This document shows, one piece after another, positions 1-12,965 of a stretch of DNA of 64,000 bases. A program made the translations under genes and the position numbers. The stretch spans positions 11,323,479-11,387,478 of the forward strand of contig OZ026837.1 of assembly GCA_964023205.1 (NCBI GenBank), written 5' to 3'. The first letter of the stretch is position 1; each line of letters opens with the position of its first letter. The notes below the pieces were generated by a model that was given only the letters and a program-made list of their open reading frames with translations, was not told the origin of the DNA and did no database searches. This DNA is from Lutraria lutraria. Lineage: Eukaryota; Mollusca; Bivalvia; Venerida; Mactridae.

Positions 1-1855
1 ATTTTATAGTGTTTTCCAATAGAATGTGTGCCCGGCTTTAATAACGTTGGCTAAATATAAAGAAATAACGGGTTCCTAGAAGATGCTAGAGGCGATAAGT
101 TCTAAGTGGGATTTCATTCAAACAGACTACGTTGACTCACTCTGGCGAAAATCTGTCCAAGATGAAAAATGTTTTATTATAAAATTATAACTGGTATAAT
201 CACGCATTGCAGTTTTTTTATTACTTTTAAGTTGCTGCGAGATCGGTGAGACTGAATATTTATCAGTGTAATGACTTGGTTATTTGCGAGAGCAGTCCTG
301 CTTGTCTGTAGGCTGTGTTACGGAGACGTTAGAGAGTTGGTGTGTGTGACTAGTTTTTTTACGTCTTTTTACGAGATTTTGCAGTTGTTCATAGTTGATT
401 GTGTGTTTGATTGGATCAACGCATTGGGTTACTTAATATGGAATCAGATATTTGCTGATCAACACGTTTCACAATTGAGAACAAACACTGGATCAATCGG
501 TACTCGATACTAGGTATTTATAAGTCATACAATATTTACGTACTTAAAGATATAAGAGCCATACAATGCACCTGAAAAATAGGTCGTGTAATAAATTGAT
601 AATCAAATAAACTAGTATTGATTTGCTACCTAATAACATCAAAAGATGAACGGAGGAAATTACGGTCCACACTCGCAACAAAGATATAAATATGAGTTCA
701 ATGACGGCCGTAAGAAAGTAATCAGCTAATTTTGCATAACGGTTTTTTCTGTATCAAAATACTATTCCATCATTGTTTAAGTCTGAATATGATAATATAA
801 TCCGACTATATTACGCTCCCCGTTGGATGTTTAAAACAAACTGACTAATACATTACGACAACTATATTTTCACTTTTCAATCATCGGAATGAATTAGTTT
901 TCTTGCGATACAAAATTCACTTTCAATGAGAAATGATGTACAAACTGTACTAAACCACAGTCCTTTGATGATACACCAAGGAATGAAACCAGTTCATTAC
1001 AAAAAGTTAATTTTGACGGAACTGATTCTTTTCGATTTTAATTTTCATATACGGTTATCCTAACACACGCAATGAGACCATGATTTTAAAATTGATATTA
1101 CGATTTTGAAAAATGACAAAATGGTAACATAGAATTATTATTGGTTTTGACAAATGGGAGTTTTAACAGTAATGAATACAAGGCAGCGTTAATACGGCTC
1201 TTCAATGTTGATAAAGTCTGTGCCACTTATGCTGCAACCATCAAATTTATCTAATGAATTTGGACAAAGTGTTGCCAAGGGGATACATGAACTTACATAA
1301 ATCACTCAACATCTTCAAAAATGCCTTGTAATATAGATATACGTACCCATAAATGTTCAAACACGTTAGACAGAAACAGGCATCGATCACTTTAAAAGTA
1401 TGTAACATATTAAGGAGGCTGTGTTTTTATCCGCTATAAGTTTGTATACATGTCTTCAGCATCTTTAATAACAACGTTCACAACCAACCTTCATAAAAGT
1501 GCAGTATCTACAAATGAAGTAATATCAGCCTTTGATTCACCCCCTTTTGTTACTAAAAATTATTTTTGCTTGGTTCATACAGAGGGAAATGAGCGTTTTG
1601 TGAATAAGTACCAATTGTTAACCAATATTGGTAATAAAATACATTATTACGTTGTAATAAGTGTAATTAACGAAGCATAAACAATGTGATGCACGTATAT
1701 AAGTACGGATGATAAGGTACAAATCATATGACACATGTATAAAGTGCAACTTACCGAACAGTCATTCATTTGAAAAAGTGTCATTAACTAAATACAAGTC
1801 AACAGATAACTATAAGGAATTTAAAAAAAGGAGAACAACTGGCTAGGAGATAGCA
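1..1855. other. A/T-rich non-coding DNA, nothing recognised
   Basis: No gene, RNA or repeat signature is recognised here. Two short open frames exist on the plus strand (271-513, 80 codons, with a hydrophobic start; and 1450-1680). Neither has family motifs, convincing splice sites or coding-like composition. Their length is what chance gives in A/T-rich DNA of this size. Confidence 0.5.
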
Positions 1856-1918
1856 ATGTATCGTCCATTTATTTGTTTGTTCCTGTGCGCTGGGGTCTGG
1901 GTTATGAACATGGAAAGG
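1856..1918 (+). CDS. Candidate first coding exon, signal-peptide-like
   Basis: An ATG opens a short frame whose first residues, MYRPFICLFLCAGVWVMNM, resemble a secretory signal peptide: a short positive n-region followed by a hydrophobic core. The frame runs straight into GTAGTA at 1919, a usable but weak splice donor, so this could be a first exon of a secreted or membrane protein on the plus strand. No downstream exon was identified. The core is rich in T-heavy codons, which A/T-rich DNA produces by chance. Function unknown; speculative. Confidence 0.18.
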
Positions 1919-4900
1919 GTAGTATTTTTGGACAGATGGGACGTCAGTAGGTATTTATAGCGTTTGAAGTACTAGTTATCAGATACTAGTAATTATATGC
2001 CAATGATAAGATACTCGTATGTATGTTCTAGTAATTAAACTCAAGTAAATATTTTCTATTAATAAACCATTAGAAACCATTATACTTTATAATCATTACT
2101 TCATCATTTTTCAAATTGTTCGCCGTTGTAATTTCCTTAAAATGTAATTTTGGTATCTCGATAGTCCATTTTTAACTTACTGTCATACATGAATAAATGA
2201 CCAATGTTAGTCTCCTTTTTACAAAAATGAAATACATTGATCGCTCAACTCGGACAATTCTGTCGAACATTAAGCTGTAAAGCTGTATTTCTTCCATTGT
2301 ATTGTATTCATTGGGTTGCTTCGAGTGAAAGCGAAAGATTGATTCCGAGGAAATTATGTTAATATCTGGTCGCCTTTCCCGTGATTTTTTGTTTATTTTT
2401 TCAATAATTTGCCAGGGACGACATTTGTCTCAAAACTTAAGCCGACTTTTGCGCTAAATCTTAAGGATAATATGTTATAAAGAACGAAGGCGCGATTACA
2501 TTGTCGATAATGCACATTGTCCCTCGTGTGATATAGAAGAGTGCAAAGTGACAAATGAAGGCATTGAATTTCTTGATTGCTAACCCTCTGAGAAATGTTA
2601 TTGTGAAAAAAATCTTAAATGAGCAGTTCTAGAAAGAAAACAGAGCGTTCACATTCGCGTACTGCAGAGCAGAGATATTGCATTTGGAATGCAGAGTAGA
2701 AATTTACTTTGATATGGCAACTTGTTTCTAAACACAGTCAGTCAGAGGGAACCTATCCATCGATATGGAATCTATATAAGTAACTAAATGCTACAATTTA
2801 ATAATGTTTTTGTTTCTCAAAAGCGCGTAAAAGTGGGGGCTGTATTTGCCAAAGACCGGCGCGGCAAAAACAAACCGGCGGAGGTTATATCATGTAATAT
2901 TGTAAAAATATCAAACTAAACAAAGGGGTCAAATTGCATGGATTGTATTTTCAATTTGTTTTTAAATAACTTACTAACTATTTTATACCCTTCTTATAAA
3001 TGTATTATCAAAGAAAATAAAATCCGCTTTAGTTCAGTTCCAAGAAAGGTTTTAGATCATTTCATAAGATATTTAATATCCGATCTTTAACATCAATCGG
3101 ATTCCAAGAGAACAGCTGAAAGTTAACAGTTACATGTAAATTCAAACGTGTTGAATTTCATTCTCACAGGCTGCAACAGTGTCTTCGAAAAACTGGATTA
3201 AAAATTCGGAAAATATAGTTTTTTATTCTACTTTGAGATGCTCGTTATGTCATACAGCTGTTTTTTATATTTCCTTCAGAATGAAGAATAAATCTTCAGA
3301 ATGTAGAATATGACATAATAAGTATGCTATATAAGTAAAATGATGTTCTACAGAGATTTGCCGAAGGTTAAACTTGATCATATAAGATATATTGACAATT
3401 TCTTCGGGCAAACGATACATTAACAGGTATATATGATATTTCCCATCCAATCTCCCTGATTTATAACACATGATTCACTTTCAACATTTTGCAATGAACA
3501 TTCAGTTTTGCAATGATTGGCGAAAAAGGTGATTCGATGGGATGTTTATGTGTCATTTGTATTCTGCTATAGTTGCAATTTGATTTACTTGATCATCATT
3601 CAAAACCGCCTAGCCAACTCTAGATACAAACACAAAATTATCGGAAATCGTATTTATACGCACTTGAATGGAATTAAACGAATTAGTTATAACAAGCAAT
3701 GTGAACGTTCTACCTTCACGTGCCATAAAGTCATAATCAAACGGACTGGTTTGCACCTGTCACACCTCATATCTTAAGTTTCTATCTAACAATGTCAAAA
3801 AGAGTACATAGGGTACTTATCCTATGGCAATAAATATAGGTTCTATATCGACAATTAGCGTCTTCATTATATAGTAGGTCGGTATTATTAAAAGACTGAA
3901 TGTACAATGATTATTATACCCAGAGGTCGCGTGATCTTTTATTTTCCGTCGAGATTATTGCGTAAAATATCTTGAGGACATTTCTGACAGTTTGCACAAA
4001 GACATATAGGCAGAATGAAAATTGATGGACATACTTTTATAAAATGTGCATAATCATAGCATAACGATAATAGAAACATTTTAAGCGAAAACTATTGTAA
4101 CGGTTCACTTTATTGAGTTATCTGCCCTTGAATATAAATGTTTTTTTTCACTTCATCCTTGTGCAAAATACAAAATGTCATGCAATTCCATTAAACATTT
4201 TATTACCTTTTTCAGTTTAAGTTAGGAGACATTCTTCAAAATAAAGCCATTTTTAAGAAAGTCGATCTTGATTCAGGTGAAGAAGAAAGAATAGAACAAA
4301 CCACTCTATATCAATTCATGAAATTGTGTACGACGACATGGAGAGAAGTCGGCTACATAAAATGGAAAATAAATAAGGCATTGTTTTCTTCATTGTGAAT
4401 TATCTACCATTGAAATGGTCTAAATAAGCCAAAAAATCACATTCAAATGCAGATAACTCAAAATGAGCACCGTGGCCCCCATTTGTCTTTTTTCGCTTAT
4501 ATATATTATTACATATTATGCTATGACCATGCAAAGTTTTAAAAAGTCTGTCAATCATTGTTGGAATGACTTAAAATACAATTTACTTATCAATTAATAC
4601 AATGATATATTAACCTTTTAAAATACAAGGATAAGGAGAACATCTGTTCCAGTAATGGTATAACCTTTATCTAAACATTTGTTGCCATGGTAACAGCGCA
4701 AACATAAAAATGATCGAATGTCTTCATACGCATACGATAATATGAGTTACTATCTAAAGGTTTCTAACAAGTAAGACTGGATGGCTTCTCATATATCATT
4801 AGTATTTGTGAAACGGTGTCGTTAGTGTCAATTATCTTAAGAAGTGACTTATTTTAGCACTTTTCCGCTCTAAAATGCTTAAGTAGAGTAATGTAGAATG

Positions 4901-6403
4901 AGTAGTTGAAGGGTAGCCTCTACACTTAAAAAAAAAACAATATTTCTTACTTTGATTTTAAAATTATATAACAAATCCTTAAAAAGTGCACTACGTCCGA
5001 TCTTGCTTTTACAATCTTCAGGGAAGGCACCAAAAATAAGACTGTTCGGGTAACTGTTACTAGACTTCTTGTAAATAGATAATTATAAGTAATATCCCAA
5101 TGGCAATTAATTTTGATTCCTGCTTTACGCAATTTACTTAGTCATATATTATTCGAAACAAAAGGAAGAGAGTGGTGATCAACGCAATTTAAAACCAATT
5201 TTCATTTCCAATTTTACGATGTCCTGTTATTTATTCTCAAGCGGGCATTGAATAGCAAGATATCAGTAAATCAAAAATAACGATATCTTATCGATATATA
5301 TAGAAATAGGAATATGCATATAACCGTTAATTGGGAATGAAGGGATAGGGGCAGAAAGTCTGCTCTTTTGTCAAGCGTTCTTAAATTAGTTGTTCTAGAT
5401 ATTTCTTACTTCTCGTCTCGCAACATTAAGTTCATTCTAATGAGAAAATTCCTTTAACATAATCCACGCTGACCAAATTATTTGACTTAATGGTTGCGGC
5501 AGCTGTATGTTGTACAATGTCATGTTTTGTATAACGGCATAAAATACATATTGCAATTAGGAATTCATTTGAGTAATAGCAGATAAACTTAAGAGCTTCA
5601 TCAAGACTCCATCTCGATCCGTCATGTTTGTGTCTTCTGTTCAGGAACTCATTAGGACTTTGTGGTCCGTATTATTCCTCTAGTGTTATGTCATTTATAA
5701 CAAGGCTGGTTAATGGAAGTGTCGGTAAAGCTACTTACGGAAATTGAAATGTTCAACTAATATCGTTCTAATACATTTGATTCGGGTAATCATATTTTTA
5801 TGCCTAGTTCTTCTGCAATCAATATCGATTTATCATGTTTCCTGCACTCGAATAATTCATTTGTGAGTAAGTGAATATTCCAATTTTACGTAGCGGAAAA
5901 ATAAGGTACTAAAATGTTTATCACACGGCGTATGTGAAGAGCGCTTTCTAACACACCAAAACTATCATTTACAATAAAACCTGCTACTAGGTGATGTACC
6001 AGTCGGTGATAGATTGTTCCGTTCCAAAATTGATACTGGCCATAAAAAATTAATGTAAACGCAAACTTTTAGGGATATTATGAATGAACTTGAGTCCTGT
6101 AGAAACTAAACGAATGATAAAATTCCCCAAAATACAACCAGCCGCAACGACAGCAAGGTACAAAAGTGAGCCAATCTGAAAGGTTTGCAGCAAGCCACAG
6201 ATAATTTAATATGATTCGAACAACACGTAATCGTACTCATGCATCCCCGCCGGAAAAAGAACGTTTTATGTCTAAACAGAAATGATATCCCACTTATTGA
6301 TATGGTCTAAGGTTACATCTAATCGTATTTCATACAGCTAAATGGTTTGATTTAAAGTTTGAGCAGACAGCCTAAATGTATTTCGCTTTTCAGTGGAGTG
6401 GAC
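1919..6403. other. Unannotated A/T-rich stretch
   Basis: No repeat family or gene was recognised in these 4.5 kb. The one compositional outlier is a short G+C-rich patch at about 2821-2885. It has an open frame (reads RVKVGAVFAKDRRGKNKPAE) between an AG and a weak GTTATA donor, and is too short to call an exon. Small open frames at 3265-3471 (-) and 3517-3777 (+) have no recognisable motif. Confidence 0.45.
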
Positions 6404-6436
6404 CGGTGATTTAGTGGTAACGCCCATCAATCAACA
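6404..6436 (+). repeat. Possible 5' head fragment of a tRNA-derived SINE (family 3)
   Basis: The run 'cggtgatttagtggtaacg' followed by 'cccatcaatcaac' closely resembles the tRNA-like head of the SINE at 36,945 ('cggtgctctagtggtaacc', then 'ccgctcatctac'). It includes a pol III A-box-like TTAGTGGTAAC. The rest of the element, including the B box, is absent. A 5' fragment without its 3' body is unusual for a retroposed SINE, so a deletion or chance similarity is possible. Confidence 0.3.
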
Positions 6437-6492
6437 GAAATCATTGTATCTCAATATACTTCGACGAGTAAACATGAATGCCCCATACAAAA

Positions 6493-6543
6493 ATGAGTTT
6501 GTGTTTTCTTGTTTGTTTCCTGCAGTTATGCAGTATTTGCAGT
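6493..6543 (+). CDS. Candidate first coding exon, signal-peptide-like, strong donor
   Basis: An ATG opens the frame MSLCFLVCFLQLCSICS, a compact hydrophobic, cysteine-rich leader typical of secretory signal peptides. It is followed at 6544 by GTAAGTAAG, close to the consensus 5' splice site. Read through, the frame ends about 20 codons later at a TGA, so splicing would be needed for a longer protein. If real, this is the start of a secreted or membrane protein on the plus strand. No second exon was found, so its identity is unknown. It lies 200 bp from a minus-strand exon candidate (6765-6873); the two cannot belong to one transcript. Confidence 0.3.
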
Positions 6544-6764
6544 GTAAGTAAGACGGCTAGTAGGAAATGCAAAGACCACACAAGGCAGGAAGAAGGCGAT
6601 ACATGATTATCATACCAGTATTGACCACTTCCGAGTTTTGTAACGTTCTATTACGCACTGTCACATTTTAGAGCATCTCGTTCTACTACGCCCTATACCG
6701 TTTCTCATAAGTACCGTGGCTGTCGTGGCGAATTTTCGGACAGATTGAAATTCTGGCCCGGCAT

Positions 6765-6873
6765 TCACTCCAGGAACGGCCTGTCACGTTTGCCAAGCTT
6801 GTCCCCCGCGTTGTCTCGCTTCCATCCGGTTTTCTCCACAGTGACCTGCATTAGATAGGGCACGATCAGAAAC
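6765..6873 (-). CDS. Candidate 3'-terminal coding exon
   Basis: On the minus strand a good acceptor (a T-rich tract ending TTTTTCCAG) is followed by 109 nt open to a TGA at 6765-6767. The exon begins with the third base of a codon. The encoded 35 residues contain PYLMQVTVEKTGWKRDNAG and then DKLGKRDRPFLE. They are rich in charged residues and poor in the F/Y/I/C runs typical of chance frames here. The segment is clearly more G+C-rich than its surroundings. It contains W-K-R and L-G-K-R, which look like prohormone cleavage sites, the second with an amidation-type Gly; this could be coincidence. No upstream exon was identified and the family is not recognised. Confidence 0.33.
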
Positions 6874-9318
6874 CTGGAAAAATAAGTAAGAGTACAGCTA
6901 AAAATGCCCTGTTCTACTGTATATTCTCTCCACCTTTCTCTGGTTCGTCTTATGATCACCACAGCTGTCTGACGGACCTTTAAATAACACATTCACTTCA
7001 ATTTTTTACAGAACGACATACTTATGTATGAGCCATAGTTGAATGGATAAGATCGTCTTCTCTTTATATGACGGCCATTGTTTCACATTAACTTTTTTAT
7101 TACTGTTTTTCTACATTTGGTAAAACCTAAATTCTCTCTGATTGTAACTATCACGCAAAATCTTCTTCCTGAATGCAAATACATTATACATTTAACCCAG
7201 AAATAAGTCTTAAAGTTAGACAAATGCGTTGTGCACTCTCGTGACATTTCAGTCAAAAGTAGCTTTTCTAGAATTGGAGCCTGAAAAAGGGATCAGTGGC
7301 AATCTTCATTTGCATTTTTAAGACAAACTGTTCTTGTACAGAAGTCTTAATATCATAGTTTTTGTGGCCTACATTGGTGATTGGGATGTCTCAAGTTTGA
7401 TGTCCTTTGAAGTAGAAGTCTGTAAATCATGCTATTTTGATAAAAAAAACGGTACATTTTGGTAACATAATCTGTCTTTATTTGGTTTGTGAATTTTGAA
7501 ATATTGTTATTTCTTTCCATGTTGTCTTCAAATGCCAGTAATAATACGTACAAGGGTTGACAAGAGGTGATACAGATGGCTTCAGTAAAGGCATTTAATG
7601 ATAGATGTAGACAATAATTTGTAAGATACTCTCAGTCTAATTTAACCATCATTTAACAAAAAACATTTTGTATTCAGCCACATGCGTGTTTTAAAACTCT
7701 TAACATAATGTTAAAATAGATAACAGACCCTCTAGAACAAACAATTTTACTCTTTAGCAATATAATAACATTTAAACTTATAATCATGCATAATTACGCG
7801 ATTTATGAGAAACAATAATTCTAAAGAAAGATTCATAAACAGCGGTTATATTCTTGTGTTTAGTGCGGAATTTCGGGGATAATATAGTGACATAATTATA
7901 CAGTGTGACTTCTGATATTTGCAATATTCAGGGCTTCACCTATTTGTTGACTAATTATTTGTGTGGTTTTATTGCTTGCATTATGTCTTCATTTGTTTGA
8001 GATTGAACAACTCATACATCATCGTATTTCTCGAAATGTAATATTATTAGGGAATTTGAAAGTATTGAATGATATGTTTTGAATCCCAAATAGCTATCGA
8101 TATTTCAATACTCGTTCATTTTTCTTAAATTTCAGGCGATTTATCCCCTACGACATATTAAATTGAAACACTAATTTCAATCTAATATTGTCATTCGGAA
8201 GATAAATTGCCTCCGAATAACATTCACATCAAGTACCGACATTCGGGTGCCTTAATTATAGTCATTTTAAATCCGATCATGAATTGATATTGGAACTAAA
8301 TTGAGTAGAGAGATTGGCTATAATGTGCTCGACTTTTTATGATCTGATGATTCACTTATATTGACGACGGAGGAAGTTCCTTAGTTGCGAAATATAATAA
8401 AGCTAGAGAATAATAATTATGTTTTCGATTAAGCGGCCGCTCCTATTTTTTGCGTCGAATCTGGATATTCTGAAGATGAAATACAATGTAATAAAATAAA
8501 AAGGGACTTTTTTCAGCCTATCTAAGTATACTAATATGGTCAAATAACAAAGCATGGCTACTTTCCTAACCTTCCAATAGTAAAATGCCAAGGGTGCCAA
8601 TGGGCAAAACTGTCCAAGTTTCAGATATTATTGTAACTTTTTTATCATCAATGCTTACAAATAATAACATAACACTTCAAAAAGGTCGTTGTTATTTATG
8701 AATTTCAAGATACAAAGACATAAATGACAAATAACATGCATATATATATATTACAATAAATTGGTCAAGCAAATCTTAATTATTATATAATAAATTGTAT
8801 TGAGTAAACATAAGGGAAAATAATAAACAGAAAATAATGTATAAACATGCATTAGAAAGTATGCATAAAATTCTGTGTATAAAACTTAAATTTAGTACTT
8901 GACTGTTAGATAATGGGTAAAAAGGATACAAAGAACATAAACTTAACAAAACAATGCCTTTTCCAAAACATACCAAATGAGTGCAAAGCAAATTCAACAC
9001 ACATCACAAAGATTGGAGCACCTTATGTTATTTCCTGCTAGAGATCGAATGAAGTAATGGCAGATGTAATAAAATAGAAGTCAGCAAATGTCAACATTGT
9101 GTTATAACTAGCGTCTGGTAGGGATGTTAAGTATAATTGAATTTTAGTACATGTCTTACAATGTATAAGCATTGAATGGAATTGTATTGACCGCAATGGA
9201 AATAAGAAGAATCCTTTCCTCTTTATTGTTTTATCCCTGGTATTGGTGTGCATTGCATATTGGGTATGTACACATATATATGTTATTTATGTAATGATAT
9301 TATTTTTAGACTGGTGAA
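6874..9318. other. A/T-rich stretch, nothing recognised
   Basis: Several short open frames lie on the minus strand (for example 7353-7553, 8403-8600, 8776-9000, 9038-9253). They lack conserved motifs and have the I/L/Y/F-rich composition of chance frames. No repeat was recognised. Confidence 0.45.
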
Positions 9319-9420
9319 TTGCGCAGTTGTTATTGTATTATATTTTTGTATGCATCATTTTGTTTAAAATTGCCATGTTGTGTATACTTGCCAATTAAAA
9401 TTATTATTATCATTATTATC
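9319..9420 (+). repeat. Possible LINE 3' terminus with (TTA)n tail
   Basis: A T-rich run ('ttttgtatgcatcattttg', then 'ccatgttgtgtatacttgcc') leads into 'aattaaaattattattatc' and a TTA/ATT microsatellite at about 9400-9420. This layout, a short T-rich 3' UTR followed by ATT repeats, is common at the 3' ends of CR1/L2-type LINEs. No reverse-transcriptase coding sequence is visible upstream, so at most this is a heavily 5'-truncated copy. Confidence 0.25.
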
Positions 9421-10764
9421 AATGCCTCGATATCTTATTGGAGTTTGGTTGTGTACTTAGATACCAGTACTAGGGACAGAATCAGTAAATTGTACTTAGG
9501 ACGAGACGACCCAACTCAATAAATTAGTTGCTGTTTGGACCTACACGTTATTAATAAAGCTTTCGAATATGGAAACATGAAATTGAGATTTCTCTATTCT
9601 TATCGATTAAGCAGTGCAAATTTAAAATGAGATAAGCCTGTATTTTTAAAAGTATCTTTTAATCAGGAGGCTTTTCTGTATAACCATATACAAAATGCAC
9701 CCTTATGCGTTGTTCTTCAAATTCTAAGTGAATAAAACAATTGATTATTGAATACTTTCTTTAATTATCGTACAATGTTTGTAGAACAAAACAAATATGT
9801 TTGCATTTAATTAGTTTGGCTAACCATTAACACCGTTGGGATTCAATAAAATCATGGATGTGTCTGTTCGTAATAAGGAACGTTTCGACGAATTGATTCA
9901 CTGACAGTTACAAATAGTTACATTTCGTGGGAAATTAAATTTGCTCAATGTGTACCCTGTTCTGACGTTCGAAACACATTACATTCCAAATATAGGAAAC
10001 AACTACATTATTGCTTAGTTCGGAAATGTAATTACACCTCAAAATAATGTTCGCTAGTAACCCCCTAGTGGTTAAATATATCGCCCATGGTTGTTTTACG
10101 AATATTAGGCAAAATGACAGAGAATTGAGACTGGCACATCATTGTACATTCAAAAATGAAATCATATGCTGAATTCCATTGACAGTAAATGGGTAATTTA
10201 GCAGTAACAAGCTATACAAAAATGATGTATTAAAAAGGTTAGCAATTTCGGTAAAATACATTAATTTTGTTAGTTGTTTCTATCTAAGCAAATATCTATG
10301 CTTGCGGTTAGAAATATTCTTCAGTATACCAAACCACGGCAAATGTATGACCAAGTATCACTGGTTATCTAAAAAGAAAATTTACTTTTAAAGTTAGTAA
10401 TATTTTTTTCCAGATTTAAGCCTTTACCAATTACTACTTGTCTTAATGACATTCATCGTATATAGATGGTTTTTTTTGTATGTATTTAGTTGTTTGTTTT
10501 TTGCATGAAGGAAATTGAAAGTTGTATAACTACATGTGAACTAGTCTTTTCATAAACAATCGAATAAAATATATCCTACATGCAATGCACTACCAAATGC
10601 ACTATAATTTGCTATGATACGATCACATTGACTTACCTCAAACAAAATGTCCGATTTTATGCCACAACTTCTTTAGGTCAACACCACAACAATCTTAACA
10701 TTCTGATTTCGCTTAATAAAAATTATTATTAATATCGACTTACCTTTCAACTAAATGCCATTGT
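9421..10764. other. A/T-rich stretch, nothing recognised
   Basis: No gene or repeat signature could be supported in this interval on either strand. Confidence 0.45.
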
Positions 10765-11340
10765 ATAAACAAGTGGGCCATGATGGCCCTAGATCGCTCA
10801 CCTGAGTATCGTAACACTAAGGGATAATTTTAATCTGGGAAAGTAATTTATCATGATAAAAACTTATCAACCCTAACTGTCAAGTAGTTGTTGAAATCCA
10901 CTGACACCATGGGCGGGCCAATATTGACCCTGGGGTCATGATTTGCAAGACAATGCTACATACAAAATATTTAAGCTGTAGGCCTTATGGTTTTGGACAA
11001 GAAGACGTTTTTAAAATGCTATATAGGCCTATATGAATTAAGAGATCCACTAGACAATGCTACATACCAAATATCTTAGCTCTAGGCCTAGTGGTTTTGG
11101 ACAAGAAGATTTTTTTAATTTTTCTAATATAAATAGAGTAAACCCCGGGGCTGGGCCAATTTTGACCCCGGGCCATAATTTGAACAAACTTTACCAGTAG
11201 AGGTCCACAAGACAATCCTACACACAAAATGTTTAAGCTCTAGGCCGTTTGCTGTTGGAGAAGAAAATGCCTTTAATTTTCCTATATAAGCCTAGTATGT
11301 ATATTTAGAATTTTTAAGATGAGCATCGAAAACTGGTAGT
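10765..11340 (+). repeat. Dispersed repeat of bivalve type with internal subrepeats
   Basis: The element opens with 'gtgggccatgatggccctag' and 'atcgctcacctgag'. It then carries repeated modules: 'agacaatgctacatac' and 'taggcc...gttttggacaagaag' occur at about 10,951, 11,053 and 11,210, and a '(c)cggg(g)...gggccaattttgacccc' module occurs twice. From memory, this combination recurs as an interspersed repeat across bivalve genomes. No coding frame is visible, so it is non-autonomous or non-coding. Confidence 0.65.
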
Positions 11341-11435
11341 AACCAAGAACAAGGTTGCAAGCAACCCTGTTCAAAAACAAAAGAGCTGACGAACAAAGTC
11401 AGGTTAAGCGACGAATAGCCAGTCAATTGACTGAC

Positions 11436-11556
11436 CAATCAAATTGACGGATATCACCATTAGCCAATCAAATGGCCAGTTTTACCCAAACTAGTAATAG
11501 ACACCATATTATATACTCGCAAACGACTAGAATAAACTCGTATTCATGACGACTAG
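11436..11556 (+). repeat. Partial third copy of the ~460-bp MITE family
   Basis: The stretch 'atcaccattagccaatcaaa' followed by 'tggccag', 'caaac(t/a)agtaata', a 'actcgcaaacgact' module and a terminal 'gacgactag' matches the end portions of the two full copies at 30,979 and 32,565. Only the terminal ~120 bp is present. It lies next to the bivalve-type repeat. Confidence 0.6.
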
Positions 11557-12965
11557 AAAAAATACTAACTAGAATATAGTCTTTGTCTCGGGCCAGCTCA
11601 GTTGACGCTTTAGTTTTCCTAGACCGACCAAGTACGCTCGTCGACGATAATTATATATCGTAAAGTGCGTTATTATCCTGAATGTGAGTTGGAACGATTA
11701 GTTAATAATTTAACTAATTCAACTAATCGATCTTCAACTAATTTAGGTGCTTTAGTTGGCTGTTAGGGCACTATTAGGCTACTTGATGAATTTATGCAGA
11801 TCAAGTTAGGAAATTAATCGTATCAAAGCTTCGAGTTCATCTACAAGACAACGTGAACACAGCTTAAACACAAATTGTATATAATTATCCGATTAAAACG
11901 GCAATAACTTTTGTATAAGGTATGTTATTTATATGGCTGTCAGTGACATTGGAATGTCAAATACGACGTACAAAACATGTTTATCGAATCCATTTTCTGT
12001 AAGTAATCTAGTATGGTAGCCGTACGCTGCATTTGTTACGATTGATACACAATGTTTTAGTTTATGCAATCTGCAAAATGCTTTGAATCTAATTATCATG
12101 CTATATTCATGTCACATTTCGTGTACATATATAGGTATGCTGTGTTTTATTTCAGTGCTAATAAATCCAGACAAAAGTTATTTTCATTTATTTTGTGATA
12201 AGTATGTAATATTATTTCGCTTAGACACAACCGTACTATAATTGCATGTATACACGTTCGTACTTTTTCCTTATAATTGTTAAGTCCAAAGTAAAAATGA
12301 AAGTTAAATCATTGATAGACTGTGCCAGCGGCTTGAACCTTTTACAATGCCATAAATGCAATAGAGCATTCAATAAAAGTAACAAAAAAACAGGGTACAT
12401 GAAATGACTTCACAATCAATTACTTGTATGTTCGAAATCAGTTCAATGATATTTTGTTTTATTTTTCTAAGTAAAAGTACGTGACAGTATGCAACAAAAT
12501 TAGAAAGAAAGCTACAATATCACAAAAAATATATGGTCCATTGAGATCACTAAGTCTTGGTGGATTAGTTGTAATTAAAGATGAGTTGTATTAATATTAT
12601 TAATAATATACAAACTAAGACACTGGGAATTGGCAATCAAAGTTTTCTTGAAGAAACCAGCATTTTCTAGCCAGTTAATATGTAAGTACAATAATAGGAT
12701 TTTTAGAAGAAAATACATTAAGAAATCCAACCTCCCCAAGAAAATTTATTTCCTCCAAACAGCATTATGTTTATCTTATTTTGCCACTGGTGAAATGGCG
12801 TCTTCTCACCACTCAGGAGCAAAATTGTTTAAGACGATATCTGTGTACAATAGACTTATTAATAAACAAGTTTTTGTCATAGGTAATGTCTGAAAAGTAC
12901 TCCGAAAAGCCTAAATGTTGTGTCTGCGTTGTGAACAGCTTGATTAACCAGATTTACTATTGATA
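11557..12965. other. A/T-rich stretch, nothing firm
   Basis: No supported gene. A plus-strand open frame at 12,630-12,893 (87 codons) has no recognisable domain. A frame opening at 11,923 runs to a GTAAGT at about 12,000 and could be a first exon, but it lacks any supporting feature. An A/T palindromic run is present at about 12,590-12,610. Confidence 0.4.

Noticed and set aside
271..513. 80-codon frame with hydrophobic start
   Set aside because: No conserved motif, no splice or polyadenylation support; expected by chance in A/T-rich DNA.
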